Positions 31,717-42,540 of a DNA stretch of 64,000 nucleotides are shown piece by piece. Source of the DNA: Lichina pygmaea (lineage: Eukaryota; Ascomycota; Lichinomycetes; Lichinales; Lichinaceae); contig OY730169.1 in assembly GCA_963422465.1 (NCBI GenBank), positions 1,240,001-1,304,000 on the forward strand, read 5' to 3'. The position numbers and the translations under genes were made by a program. The notes below the pieces were generated by a model. The model had not been told where the DNA came from. It was given only the letters and a program-made list of their open reading frames with translations, and ran no database searches. Each line of letters begins with the position of its first letter. The first letter of the stretch is position 1.

Positions 31717-33042
31717 ATGAGGCCGTTCGGAAGTGAAAAAGCACTGGTGCCGGTGCTCGCAGCCTTCCTCATCTTGTCGTCGACATGGGCCGAACCAGTT
31801 CCCGCGATATGGAGGAGGACAGAGAGTGCGTGAGGGGATCTCATCCTCCGCAGCTATCGAGTCGATCGTGTTGAGCTGACTGGACTGTGTCTGCAGCTAC
31901 TTCAGCTTCGGCGAATGAAGGTTCGGTGGACGCAACTGCTCCGGCAAGCACGCCGGCATCGTCGGCACTCTCGACGACCGACAGCCCGACGATCACCAGC
32001 CCGGCCGGTACCTCGATGGAATCTTCAGCATCATCGTCATCACCATCTTCCGAAGCCGAAGCCCAGTCCGAGTCCGAGTCCGAGTCCGAGTCCGGGTCCG
32101 AGCCCCAATCCGAATTCGAGTCCAGCACCAGCACGAGTCCAAGTTCAACGCCGCCTCGACCGCTGCCTACGGATACTAGTTTCCCCGTCTGTCGAAATGC
32201 CACTGGTCCTGCCGCTCCCTTCTGCCTTCCCGAGCCAGGGAACGAGGTCTGGGTCGGAGAGCAGTACCACGGTGAGTGGACCCCGCTGGCGCCTGTCCCG
32301 TTCGACCCATCGCTTCTACTCGATCCGCCCGCTGATGTGTCCGACGTCAGTCACTTGGGATTCCGAGGCTTTTGAAATGGAGAGTATGGTCACCATCGAG
32401 CTCAGCTACGCCGACATGGAACCGGGAAGCGGCAACGTGGCTTGGGAGTCTCAGAGGACGGAGAATAGCTACGGCTACGTGACGCTGACCATGGACGAGG
32501 CCTGGTTGCGGGACGAGCTGCGAAACAACCTGACCTACTATCTCATCGCGAACAATCCCGGCTCGACAGCTCCGGCCAAGAAGCTGGACGGCCCGACCGT
32601 CACGCTCACGAAGAAGCCCGCCGAACACTACGCCCCGACGTCGGGGAAGAAGCTGTCGACGCTCGGGCTCGCCATCGGCCTCCCGCTGGCGTTCGGTCTC
32701 GTCATCGTCGTCGCCGTCGCGCTATACTTTGGCATGCGTCGCAGACGGCTGATCGGGCTGGGCAACGTCATGAGTCGTGGACGACGCAAGATGCGGCGAG
32801 GCAACGGCTACGGCGTGCGGCAGTCGCGGCGAGAGCGCACCAAGGCGAGCAAGTCCATCCCGCTGGACGACACCGCCGTCCGTCCCGCCGGCGACGGCGC
32901 GTACCGTGACGACGATGCCGTCGTCCGAGGTCCGACGCGAGCAGGGGAGGATGGCTTCAGAGACGAACCGACTCAAGGTGGTGGGCTCCGTCACAACGTC
33001 TTCCGCGAGGAAGTCAACCGACAACGGCAAGAGAGGCCGTAG
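31717..33042 (+). CDS. secreted-domain single-pass membrane protein with Ser-rich stretch, fungal family of unknown function
   Basis: Three exons, 31717-31825, 31897-32271 and 32351-33042, give 391 residues. Introns are 71 bp (GTGCGT...CAG) and 79 bp (GTGAGT...CAG). The N terminus is a signal peptide (ALVPVLAAFLILSSTWA, residues about 9-25). Residues about 38-110 are Ser/Thr/Pro-rich with an SESESESES run and should be O-glycosylated. The outer domain begins FPVCRNATGPAAPFC and, across the second intron, GEQYHVTWDSEAF...MVTIELSYAD, a pattern I know from ascomycete membrane proteins with a Cys pair and a WxxxxF strand motif. One transmembrane helix follows (LGLAIGLPLAFGLVIVVAVAL), then a basic stop-transfer (RRRR) and a 100-residue cytosolic tail. 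Topology is therefore outside N terminus, inside C terminus. A wall- or surface-sensing role is possible but is inference. Confidence 0.85.
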
Positions 33043-33934
33043 AACCGCCATTCACCTCGTACTCTTTTTTTTTTTTTTTTTTTGGTTCTCTCCTTCTCAT
33101 GCCTCATGTTTCATCTTCACCTTGCGCCACTGCGTGTACAGTATCGGGCAATCCTTCTTCCCGGGTTAACGTTCGCCGATGTGCACGGGGGCTTCGTGCC
33201 AGCAATCACGAGTGGGGCTCTCGTTCACTTTTGCTCTGTATCTCTTCCACTACTTGTATCTGATCAAGTCCCTTTCTTTTTCTTTGCACCAAGATAGAAA
33301 GGGGAAGGTTTTGCTGTTTGTCGTTCGTCCGTTGGCTGCTTCTGCCGTTGGCCGTTGCACGCTCCCTCTTTGTCCCTTTTCGACAAGAACCGTTCGACCC
33401 TTGGACAGACTGACGGAGGAGAACGATCACTCGGTCGGAAAAAGCTTGATCGATTAAGACCGTGTCCCGAATTATCAAGATGCAGAGGTCGGGTTCGGGA
33501 TCCGAGTGCGATGCACCTTGGTGGATCGAGGGAGATTTAACGTATATCAGGATCGGACAACGCTCAAGTTGCTCCGACAGAAGAGATGGGGCTAATTACT
33601 GGTGATGATGGCGTGTTACGGTATGGTATGGTATGGTACGATGGAATGATGATCTTTCTGTAGATGCTACTTAAACATTGTAGTTGATGTGTGCGGTGTG
33701 ATTCGGAGAATCTAGTATGTTGGCTAGAGTGATTGATTAGTACATGTGAGTGACTTGATTCTCGAATGTGGCAGAACGGCCGTGTAGGCACAGCAGAAGT
33801 GTCTCAATACGTGGTTAGAATCGATGAATGCTCTGATTAGCTACGTATGGGTATGATCTAGCAAATAGAGTATATGGGGCTCACGGATCAAGTGGAACGT
33901 GGGTCTCACGTCAAAGTCACGTGGAAGGGCCCGG
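33043..33934. other. gene-free spacer
   Basis: 3' UTRs of the two converging genes plus spacer. There is a T run (about 33066-33083), a GGTATGGTATGGTAT repeat (about 33619-33638) and no supported gene. Confidence 0.6.
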
Positions 33935-35893
33935 TTATGTCACCAAACTGCCTTGTGGAGGCGGCATCCTGACCCCCTTTGCTCCGGTAATCTGCTGGAT
34001 GTCACGGAAGAGGTCTTGCGCGCGCAGGAACCGTGTGGCGTTCGCACTGTAGTCTACCGCGATAGCAATGCCCACCAGGTGACCGAGTACGTCCACAATG
34101 AAGGATCCTGAGTCCCCCAAGTCTGCGAAACATGGATCCTCCATAGCGCTGCCGACAATCATCCAGTCACGACTGACCAGGCGTCGAGGTGTGCCGTCCT
34201 CTCGAGAATAGACCTCATCCTTTAACACGACTTCGCGGATCGGATTGATCTTCCCGATAGTCAGATCGGTTGTCCGCCCCTGCTTGATAACCCAGGAACC
34301 CTCATCCGCTGAAGTAATCTCCTTGATGTCGGATATAACAGCCGCAGCCGGTTTGTAGAAGCTGCGAACACGCTTTGGCACATCTCTTTTATCTGGAAGC
34401 TAACCTAGCCATCAGAATCACGCTTGTTGGTTCGAGGTTCGAGATTTAAGAAAAGACATACCAGATTCTGTCCCTCCGATTTAGGATCGAGCTGGATAAG
34501 AGCCCAATCCAGCGTCGTCTGCTGCTCGCCGATCCGAAGCCCAGATGCCGCAAACACCTTCCCGATATAATCCTCGTTGGCGGCGATAGACCGCTCAGCT
34601 TTGGCGTTCTGCTCTTGGTTTGACTCGAGGGACGCCTTCCAGCTATTGAAGTCATAGAGCGGCATGCCAGAGAGAGGAATTCCCGGCATGAAGCTGTCTT
34701 TGATCTTTCTCATCCGCTCTTCACATTGCTGGCGGCCATCTGCTAGGTACTGCATCGCAGCCTTGCGATCTTTCAGGCTCGGTTGGCTGATAGCGATCGT
34801 GAGCAAGTTCATGGCTGATGGAGGGATGCCGTCACCGTGCCATTGGTAAAGGACTGGAAAGAGATTAGACAACATTTTTCCACTAATATGGGTAATGTCA
34901 TTCACGGAGGAAACTTACCTATCGAATTGATTGGGAGGTCCTCTGTGGGCTTCGGAGGGACCACGCAACGGTAACAAGTCACGCCGAACATTTGCCACGC
35001 TCCTTGCGAATCTAGTAGCTCAACAAACCCTCCGAGGGTAGACGATGCGTTTCGTTCCGATCCGTAGGGGCCAATACTTGCGCCCGAGATGGCAGTTTTC
35101 CCTCAAACCTCGTCAGGGACGTTCCTTCCTCTACCTGTGCCGACTTGCAACGCAGACGTCCCCCGACTAACTTCCACCGCCACACTTGCCAGATTCGCAC
35201 CGTCGAGAACGTCAACAACTTGGTCTCGGATGGCAGGCCAGTCTTCGGTCGAGTGTTCGGGGATCGAGATGAATATTGTGGCGGGGTTGTCTTTGGCGTC
35301 AGGTTGCTTGCCACGACGGATTGCTCTCATGCTTGATGCTTGTGTCCGCATCAACATCGACAAGATGGCCGGTTCAATCGACGGCCAAGCCAACACTATG
35401 GATCGTTCGGGAATAACGGAAAGGAGGCGGAAGCAACAGCTGTTTCGGTGTCTGCGATCTCGATGTTGACGCTGATCGTGTCGGGTATTGTCGCCATAAA
35501 GTGACGGAGCTCCGTACAAACGGCTTTCCAGCTGTCCAGCTGGTGGTTATTCTCAGTGCCTTCGCGGCTCACCCAGACAACCAATGCAATCGGTAGCTGA
35601 TCCAACTCTCGACGGTCAAATCGCCAGGTGCGATGTCCGACCGCGCAGCTCTTCCAACGAACTCCGTACCGCTCGAGGGTGGAATGAGCTTGTATTTGTA
35701 ACATTTCACCGAACGCGTACACGGGGTGAGACCCTTCTAGCGGGCTGAAGAGAGCTGGGAGACGAGGAAGGGGCACAGTGCCAACCCGATCTTGAGTGAT
35801 CATGAGTCCATCTTCTTCTGTAGGTGGCTCGGTTTCCTCAGCGCCATCAGCACGCCGTAGCCTTTTGTGTTTCGTTGGCGGTGTCGCCGGCAT
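33935..35893 (-). CDS. trypsin-fold (chymotrypsin-like) serine protease homologue, probably catalytically impaired
   Basis: A multi-exon gene starting MPATPPTKHKRLRRADG at 35893 and stopping at 33935. One join is clear: ...EDLPINSI|VLYQWHGDG, intron 34918-34854 (GTAAGT...CAG, 65 bp). Other joins, near 35430, 35110 and 34480-34395, could not be fixed. The second part has NPATIFISIPEHSTEDW and a VAVEVSRG strand typical of this fungal family. Next comes ASIGPYGSERNASSTLGGF and GAWQMFGVTCYRCVVPP, where the family normally shows a catalytic His in T-N-x-H-V-V; here that place reads Arg. A candidate Asp lies in TTLDWALIQLD and the Ser nucleophile in CFADLGDSGSFIVD. Ser and Asp thus remain while His seems lost. 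Alternative: the His sits elsewhere or a splice choice restores it. No signal peptide is seen, so it is probably intracellular. Confidence 0.7.
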
Positions 35894-36243
35894 CGAAATA
35901 GGGCTTAGAGGCAGCTGTGGTGCTACGGTCTCAGCCGGCCCGGCCTATGCCTCTTCTTCTGAGGAACGGGTTGCTCGACGTCGCCTTTGATGTGCAATTG
36001 GAAGCGGCGAAAACATGATTGGGAACGTGATCACTTCAAGACATAGAGGACGCTTTGCCTTCAGACGGGGTGGATTGGTGAATTGAAGTGCCAAGAATAA
36101 TCAGTGGCCGGGAGCAAAGGGCAGGGGGCAGTGACAGGGAGAAGTGAAGTGAGAAGATAGAAATCAGAGAAGCTTAGTAAGCACCCCAGTGACGTAAACG
36201 TGACTCTTTTCGTACCTCGTACGTAGTACTTGCCTGATTTACT
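35894..36243. other. short gene-free spacer
   Basis: Upstream region of the protease-fold gene up to the TIR element. It contains a CGTACCTCGTACGTAGTACT stretch (36211-36230). No gene is supported. Confidence 0.55.
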
Positions 36244-37274
36244 GGTACCCGTGCCTTGGAGGTACTTCGTACCTCCCACTCCCTCGCAAGCGAGGTCGGG
36301 ACACCCTTACTCCGTAAGGGTGTCCGACAGCGCAACGGTGTGGAAACGGTCCCACACAAAATTAAGCTGAATTGGTGTCGACCATCTTCAAACCACCATA
36401 ACTTCTCAACAACATGGTCAAATCATACACTGAGGCCGAGGATCATATCCAGGAAACTCTTGGTTCCATTCTTCCTGACACAGAGTTCTCAATCCCAGAA
36501 TAGCTAGCAGATTCAATGTTCCTGCACGATGTCTTGAAAGTCACCTTAAGGGAACTCCTTCTCGAAGTGGCAAGATTCCGGCCAACAGGAAGCTCTGTCC
36601 AGCTGACAAGGCAGTAGTGGCTAGAGCAAAGGAGGAAGCAAAGGCAGTGAAAGAAGTAGAGAAAGCAGCAGCAGCTAAAGTGAAGGAAGATGCAAAGATA
36701 GCAAAAGAGATAGCAAAGACAGCAAAGAAAGCAACGCAGATGATGATGGTGGGACATGGTGGGGCAACATTGGTGGAGCCGGTGATAGAGTGAGTGACAG
36801 CGGAGCCAGTGATGGTGGAGCCAGCAATCACCACAGTCTTTCAACAACACCACGAATCTCCGGACAAGGCGACACCTTGGGTACTGATAGAATATCTGAT
36901 GTAGAATCAGATAGGCCCATAGAATCTACAGTTTTATCACTCTGTTGTAAAGTTATTACTGTTGTAAATTTGATCTGTCAAGGATCTGTTATTGGTCTAG
37001 TAGCTACTATAGTTCCTCAGCAATGCTATAAAATTTATGAGAGTTCTAAAACTTCAGGGATTATACTAGAGAAGTAGGGGAATCAGATAAGAAAATCAGA
37101 TTTCAATTTAGTCGTTACGTTGTGAAGTTATAGAACTGCAAAGCTGATTTTCTGGAAGATGACTGTTGCGCTGTCCACACCGTTGCGCTGTCGGACACCC
37201 TTACGGAGTAAGGGTGTCCCGACCGAGCTAGCAAGGGGAGGGGAGGTACGAAGTACCTCCAAGGCACGGGTACC
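36244..37274 (+). mobile_element. palindromic TIR DNA element A with a pogo/psq-type HTH remnant
   Basis: About 1.03 kb with inverted ends of about 97 bp. Both start GGTACCCGTGCCTTGGAGG and end near GCGCAACGGTGTGG (left 36244-36343, right about 37178-37274). Inside each TIR are smaller perfect hairpins: GGAGGTACTTCGTACCTCC and CCCTTACTCCGTAAGGG. Between the ends, a plus-strand coding remnant starts at 36414 (MVKSYTEAEDHIQETLG). A frame change then leads into RFNVPARCLESHLKGTPSRS and an Ala/Lys/Glu-rich helix to about 36785. The pattern (K)SYTEAE...FNVP...L..HLKGTPSR is that of helix-turn-helix psq domains in pogo/Fot-type transposases. No DDE catalytic part is present, so the element is non-autonomous. 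Its TIR words also occur in element B. Confidence 0.75.
36414..36790 (+). pseudogene. HTH psq-like coding remnant of element A
   Basis: The frame opens at ATG 36414 and meets a stop after ...DTEFSIPE. One base shift upstream of 36512 gives RFNVPARCLESHLKGTPSRS, then KIPANRKLCPADKAVVARAK and an Ala/Lys/Glu helix (KEDAKIAKEIAKTAKKATQM). It could be a decayed transposase N terminus or a short DNA-binding protein carried by the element. HTH-psq proteins with a charged helix and no nuclease domain are frequent in fungal short transposons. Confidence 0.6.
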
Positions 37275-38056
37275 CGTGGCACGGGGGGCTACACCTGGAA
37301 CACCTCTCTATCCAGAGAGGTGTCTAACACCGGAATGAAGGTATCAGCGGTATGAAAGGTTTTCTTGATAGACCAACTGCAATGCCTATAACTCCACAAC
37401 ACAATGACTACATGAAAATATAACTGGCCCATTTGATTTCTCTACTTCTGCACTATCATTTCTGAGGTTGCAGGCCTTTTCACAAGCCATGAAAGTAATA
37501 TATCTACAAAACAAGGAAGAGTGACCAAAAGATCGCATGTCTGAGAGAAGCGAAGCGGGCGACTCAAGTTTCTATGGTAGCTAAGGTGGCTATAGTAGCT
37601 ACAGTATTTACTCAACAATACCAGCAGAATCTGGGGGAGCCTGTAGCATCAGGGATGATAGTAGAAGAGTAGGGGAATGAGATAGGCACATAAAAATTAT
37701 CACTTGTCCATCTAGTTGTGGAGTTGTAGGTGTTTCAAATTGATGTTGTCAGGAGCCTGTTCTGTGACTGACGACTATCATGACATCTCAACAACACCAC
37801 AAAGATCTAGAGAAGCCTATATCCTCAAGGATGATAGTAGAGAAGTAGGAGAATCAAAAAAGCCGGTTACATTTCAATTCAGTCGTTGTGTTGTGAAGTT
37901 ATAGATGTTGCAGCTGACTTGCAACTGACAACCTTTCATACCGCTGATACTTTCATTCCGGTGTTAGACACCTCTCCTGATGGGGAGGTGTTCCGGACGT
38001 ACCGAAGGTGTGGGAGGACGGGGTCGTGGGGGTGTAGCCCCCAGTGGCACGGGTAC
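37268..38056 (+). mobile_element. palindromic TIR DNA element B, abutting element A
   Basis: The left end GGGTACCCGTGGCACGGGGG (37268-37287) and the right end GGCACGGGTACG (to about 38057) are inverted, as are ACACCGGAATGAAGGTATCAG/CTGATACTTTCATTCCGGTGT-type blocks further in. Each arm carries a hairpin (ACACCTCTCTATCC...GGTGT; ACACCTCTCCTGATGGGGAG...). The inside contains two copies, near 37655-37730 and 37835-37905, of a segment also found near the right end of element A (GATGATAGTAGA...GTTGTGAAGTTATAG), so the elements share ancestry. No open frame of note. It shares the GGGTACCC palindrome with element A. Confidence 0.75.
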
Positions 38057-38132
38057 GTTCGATTCCTAGAAGCTCACCGTCTACTTACTCTGGCAAGAGT
38101 CTCCGAGTCGGCGAACAACCGCGATTGACATC

Positions 38133-39814
38133 ATGGCCGGCCACAATGACCCGCGCTTACTCTACTCGATCCCAAACATCACCGCCTTCCACCTCCAGAA
38201 CGGCGAGGAAGGGCCTCTCACACCGTCGGGACCGAAGACGCTGTCGCTGTTGATGGTGCCGACGACGAGCCCGTTCGCAGACCTATCGACCACCAACCCG
38301 CAGAGCGCGGCGCCAGAAGAGGACTTCTACCTGCACCTTCACCTCCCACCGGAGCTGGATCTCGCCATCCCCGCAACGACGCAGATCTATCATCAGCCGC
38401 CGAGCAGCTACCTCATCCCCCGCTGGGATCTCGGACCAGACAGCGGCGCCTTCACCAGGATCCAGTTCCCAGGCGTCGGCGAGGGACCGCACCAATGCAG
38501 CCAGGAAGATCTCGATACATTCGAGACCATCCTGGCACAGTGCACCGCCTTCTTGGAGCGCTCTCGTCGCCCTGGTCCCGCCTACCCGCAAGAGAAGGGC
38601 CAGAAGGTGCCGCCGGCGTACAATCCCCAGGATTACGTGCGTGGCCAGGGACCCGCCGCCGGTGGCACGTCGATGGGTGGAGGGGGCGCGGGCCAACCCG
38701 GCCATATCGTCCTCATCGATGAAGAGAACGGAAGCGTCGTGGGCGAACTCAGCGAAGGCTTCCAGGTCGTGGAGGACCCCAACGTGAAGCATGGTTCCAA
38801 AGGTTCGTACATCGTCTCGGGAGCCTCGACACGGTCCGCCACAGGATCGAGACCTGACCCGCTTCCGTGGCAGTGCCCGTCGAGATCCGACTGCCGCAGG
38901 ATCCATCGTCGAACCGCATCGAAGTCGGGACGGTTTCCAACGAGTACCTCAGGGACTCGATGCATCCGGCGTACAAGAACTCGAAGATTGTCGGCCAGGC
39001 CGCCGCTGCGTCGAGGTTGATCGTGATGACTTCCAGCCAGATCTCGTCCATGATGAATTCGAGCGCCGATAACTTCACCCAGCGCACCAAGCCCGCCGCC
39101 AAACCCCTGACCTTCACTCCGATGGCGCACGAGCGGGCCAGGAAGATCAACGCCTTCACCCAGGGCGCCGCGGGGCTGTCGGCCATGACGGTAGGGCAGG
39201 TGAGCAAGTACGCCCAGAACATCGGCGCCACCTTGGCTCGACACGGCAACGGCCGGGCCAAGGACGGCCGGGCCAAGGAGGGACACAAGCCCGGCATCCT
39301 CAACAAGTCGATGATCGCCTTCTCGACCGTCGCGGACGGCATCGACCAAGGCGCCCGGAATCTGCTGACCTCGGGATCGACCGCCGCCTCGACCGTGGTC
39401 GGGCATCGCTACGGCGACGACGCCCGCGAGCTCACCCGGCAGTTGGCCGGTGGGGTCAAGAACGTCGGGCTCGTCTACATCGATGCCGCAGGCGTGTCTC
39501 GGAAGGCGGTCGTCAAGTCCGTGGCCAAGGGCATGGTGCTCGGGCGTGTCAAGGGCGGTGGCGAGGTCGTCGTCGGCGGCGGCGGCCTCGCCGGCGACGC
39601 CGCTCACCTCGCCGCGCACCAGCCGGATCGAGGCCACGCGAGCTCGCCCGCTTCCCATCTTCATCAACAGCAGCAGCAGCAGCCTCCGAGCGGCCAGCCC
39701 GGTACGGGCCAGGTCGGCTTTGGCAACGCCGTGCCGCCAGCCTACGATTCCGGGGTCGGCGACCCCCTGGCCGGTTCGGCCGCGCCAGGGCACGAGGCGG
39801 ATATCAAGCGCTAG
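38133..39814 (+). CDS. spartin/senescence-domain protein
   Basis: Two exons, 38133-38802 and 38874-39814, give 536 residues. The 71-bp intron (GTTCGT...CAG) joins VKHGSK|VPVEIRLP in frame. The N-terminal region LLYSIPNITAFHLQNGEEGP...LTPSGPKTLSLLMVPT, and FYLHLHLPPELDLAIPATTQ then RWDLGPDSGAFTRIQFP, is typical of fungal spartin-like proteins. The C-terminal senescence domain covers about residues 260-430 (SASVDNFTQRTKP-type segment through VKNVGLVYIDAAGVSRKAVV). The tail has a short Gln run (HQQQQQQPP) and ends HEADIKR. Spartin relatives associate with lipid droplets and endosomes and have been linked to lipid transfer and droplet turnover; the same role here is inference. The predicted start at 38133 opens MAGHNDPRLLYSIPN. 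The gene begins about 75 bp after TIR element B. Confidence 0.9.
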
Positions 39815-40995
39815 AGCCATCGTCTCGTGATATCTCTTGCTTTCACACTCTTGTGCCACAACCTCGCATCGCCTCCTGCGCGCTGCTACAGCAACCACTC
39901 TTGCTCGTCTTCATGGGCCTCTCAACCTCCATCTTTATATTCCATACGATTCCTGTTTTTCACTCAGATGCCCATGTTGGAAGGCAGTCTTTGGTCGTGC
40001 CATGGCTACGTTAGATGATTTTAGTTCTCCAAGCTTTGCTCACAGAGTTCTTCGGTGGCTGGAACGCTGGCCTAAGGAGAGTCTCTTGTATGGCATCGCA
40101 ATTCGCATGGAGAAACACGCAGTCCTGTTGGAACGTGGTAACCTACTCTCGAGTTCTTAGAGAGTGGCGGGACGTTCCATCCTGGTAGCATTGCGTGAGG
40201 ATGCTTGTGTCCAAGACGACGGCGGCCGTGGCGACTGACGTCCCAGCACGATCAAGGACCAACGGTGGGTCTCTATGCCGGAATGAGTCTTCGTGTTCTT
40301 ATTCGTGTCCAAGGAGCCTAGATGGTTGCCGTCAGGACCAGAATGCCTCTTCCAGAGTCCAAGTCACCGCAGAGTTTACCACATGCATGATCGATTCTGG
40401 AGGCACAGCAGAAGAAGACGATGATGTTTGTTGTTGTTGTTGGAGAGAACTAGCTAGGGTTTCGGCGACTGTCCCAAATACATGGGGCAAGAGCAAACAT
40501 GACAGTGCTTGGGGCTTCGGGCTCCACACCCACAACATCCAACATCCAACGATGCAAACCCCGGCGCGGGTAATCGCAACCTCGTCCTGTTGGTTCTTTT
40601 CTTTTTTATTGCACATCAGCGTCAGGTTCCACTTTCCAACCAATTACAAATCTAGCGAATCCAGGAGAATCTGGGTGGAAACGTCCGCCCGTTCAGGATA
40701 GGGAAGGAGACGATGTCTTTTACACAGCTCAGCTAGACCAGGTTATTGATCACGGGCTCGCTCCGTCACCCGAGCAGGCCTCCTGGAATGTCACTCCGTG
40801 CGAGATCAAGCCGAGGTCCGATTGTGCCGGGCTCTAACTTGGACAGGCACGCTCGGCCCAGCCGGCGCTAACCGAAGGGATGATGAGGCGCCAGCTGGCT
40901 TGTGACACGGTTCATTCTGTTGCGCTCCGGATCCTGTAACGGGGACATCTCAGGTCGGTCGTCGGTCTCCGTCGCTACGTCGACGCATCATCAGA
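39815..40995. other. gene-free spacer
   Basis: 3' region of the spartin-like gene and promoter of the acyl-CoA dehydrogenase. Open frames here (up to 168 residues) show no family signature. A GTTGTTGTTGTTGG run lies at about 40428-40442. Confidence 0.6.
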
Positions 40996-42540
40996 ATGGC
41001 TTCGATCGGGAGGTCTCTGCGTCTTGTCGCTCGCGGCGCATCGACTACGACGCGGCCCCGGGTGGGCTGCTTCAGGACCTCTGGACGAAGGTGGGCCTTC
41101 TGTCTTGGGCCCTTGCGACGCCGTGGATCTGTGCTGAAAGAAGACAAATCCAGCGCTCGCTGCTTCTCGCGCTCGAGGCCATGCCTCGAGCCCGTCGACA
41201 CGAGCAACATTCCGCCGACGCCCATCACTCACATGTCCGAAACCGAAGCCATGATGGCGGACTCGGTGTCGAAGTTCGCGCGCGAGGCAGTCCTGCCCAA
41301 GGTTCGCGACATGGACGAGGCCGAGGCCATGGATCCCGCTCTGATCGAGCGTCTGTTCGAACAAGGCCTCATGGGCATCGAGATACCTCAGGAGTACGGG
41401 GGTGCCGGCATGAACTTCACCGCCGCCATCGTCGGCATCGAGGAGCTGGCTCGAGTCGACCCCAGCGTCAGCATCATGGTGGACGTGCACAACACCTTGG
41501 TCAACTCGGCCTTCCTGAGATACGGCAGCGCCGAAGTTCGGAGGAAGTGGCTTCCTCGTCTCGCGACGCAGGCAGTGGGTGCGTAACATCACCCCGATGC
41601 TCCGAGACCGTGCGCCAGGACTCGATGCTGACGGGGAGAAAGGGTCGTTCTGTCTCTCCGAGCCGGCGTCTGGGTCTGACGCCTTTGCGTTGCAGAGCAA
41701 GGCCGTGAAGACGGCGCCAGGCTACCGAATATCGGGCTCGAAGATGTGGATCACGAACGCGATCGAGTCCGAGATATTCATCGTGTTCGCCAACGTCGAT
41801 CCCGGCAAAGGGTACAAGGGCATCACGGCCTTCGTCGTCGAGAAGGGCACCAGGGGCTTCTCGATCGCCAAGAAGGAGAGGAAGCTCGGCATCAGGGCCA
41901 GCAGCACGTGCGTGCTGAACTTCGACGACGTCGAGATCCCGCGGGAGAACCTCTTGGGCGAGGAGGGCCAGGGGTACAAGTACGCCATCGGGCTGCTGAA
42001 CGAGGGCCGGATAGGCATCGCGGCGCAGATGACGGGTCTTGCGCTGGGGGCGTGGGAGAACGCAGCGAAGTGAGTGCCGCCGTCTGGAGCGCGGAAGCCT
42101 GCACCCTTTCGTACTTCGCCCCCTCGGATCGTTCCGGCCCAGGCGCCCTGGCCGATGCTTACCCGGGGCTCAGGTACGTCTGGAACGATCGCAGGCAGTT
42201 TGGCCAGCTGGTGGGAGAGTTCCAGGGAATGCAGCACCAGATGGCGCAGTCGTACACCGAGATCGCCGCGGCACGGGGGCTTCTGTTCAACGCGGCCCGC
42301 AGGAAGGAGGCCGGGGAGGACTTTGTCCAGGACGCGGCCATGGCCAAGCTCCTGTCGTCCCAGGTGGCCGGACGCGTCAGCGGTCTCGCCATCGAGTGGA
42401 TGGGCGGCATGGGCTTCGTCCGCGACGGCATCGCCGAGAAGATGTGGCGCGACAGCAAGATCGGCGCCATCTACGAGGGCACCAGCAACATCCAGCTGCA
42501 GACGATCGCGAAGATGCTGCAAAAGGAGTACACGGCGTAG
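40996..42540 (+). CDS. short/branched-chain acyl-CoA dehydrogenase, mitochondrial
   Basis: Three exons, 40996-41578, 41643-42069 and 42174-42540, give 458 residues. Introns are 64 bp (GTGCGT...AAG) and 104 bp (GTGAGT...CAG), and all joins keep frame. The first about 60 residues are Arg/Ser-rich with no acids early on ([20 protein letters not shown]), a mitochondrial presequence. The family core follows: [30 protein letters not shown], the FAD-side signature [19 protein letters not shown], and [20 protein letters not shown]. The last exon has [20 protein letters not shown] and the catalytic Glu in [10 protein letters not shown] (residue 438), placed as in human ACADSB. The enzyme oxidises 2-methylbutyryl- or isobutyryl-CoA in isoleucine/valine breakdown, passing electrons to ETF. 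With the SDR at 30.4 kb the window holds two enzymes of this route, though not as neighbours. Confidence 0.93.
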
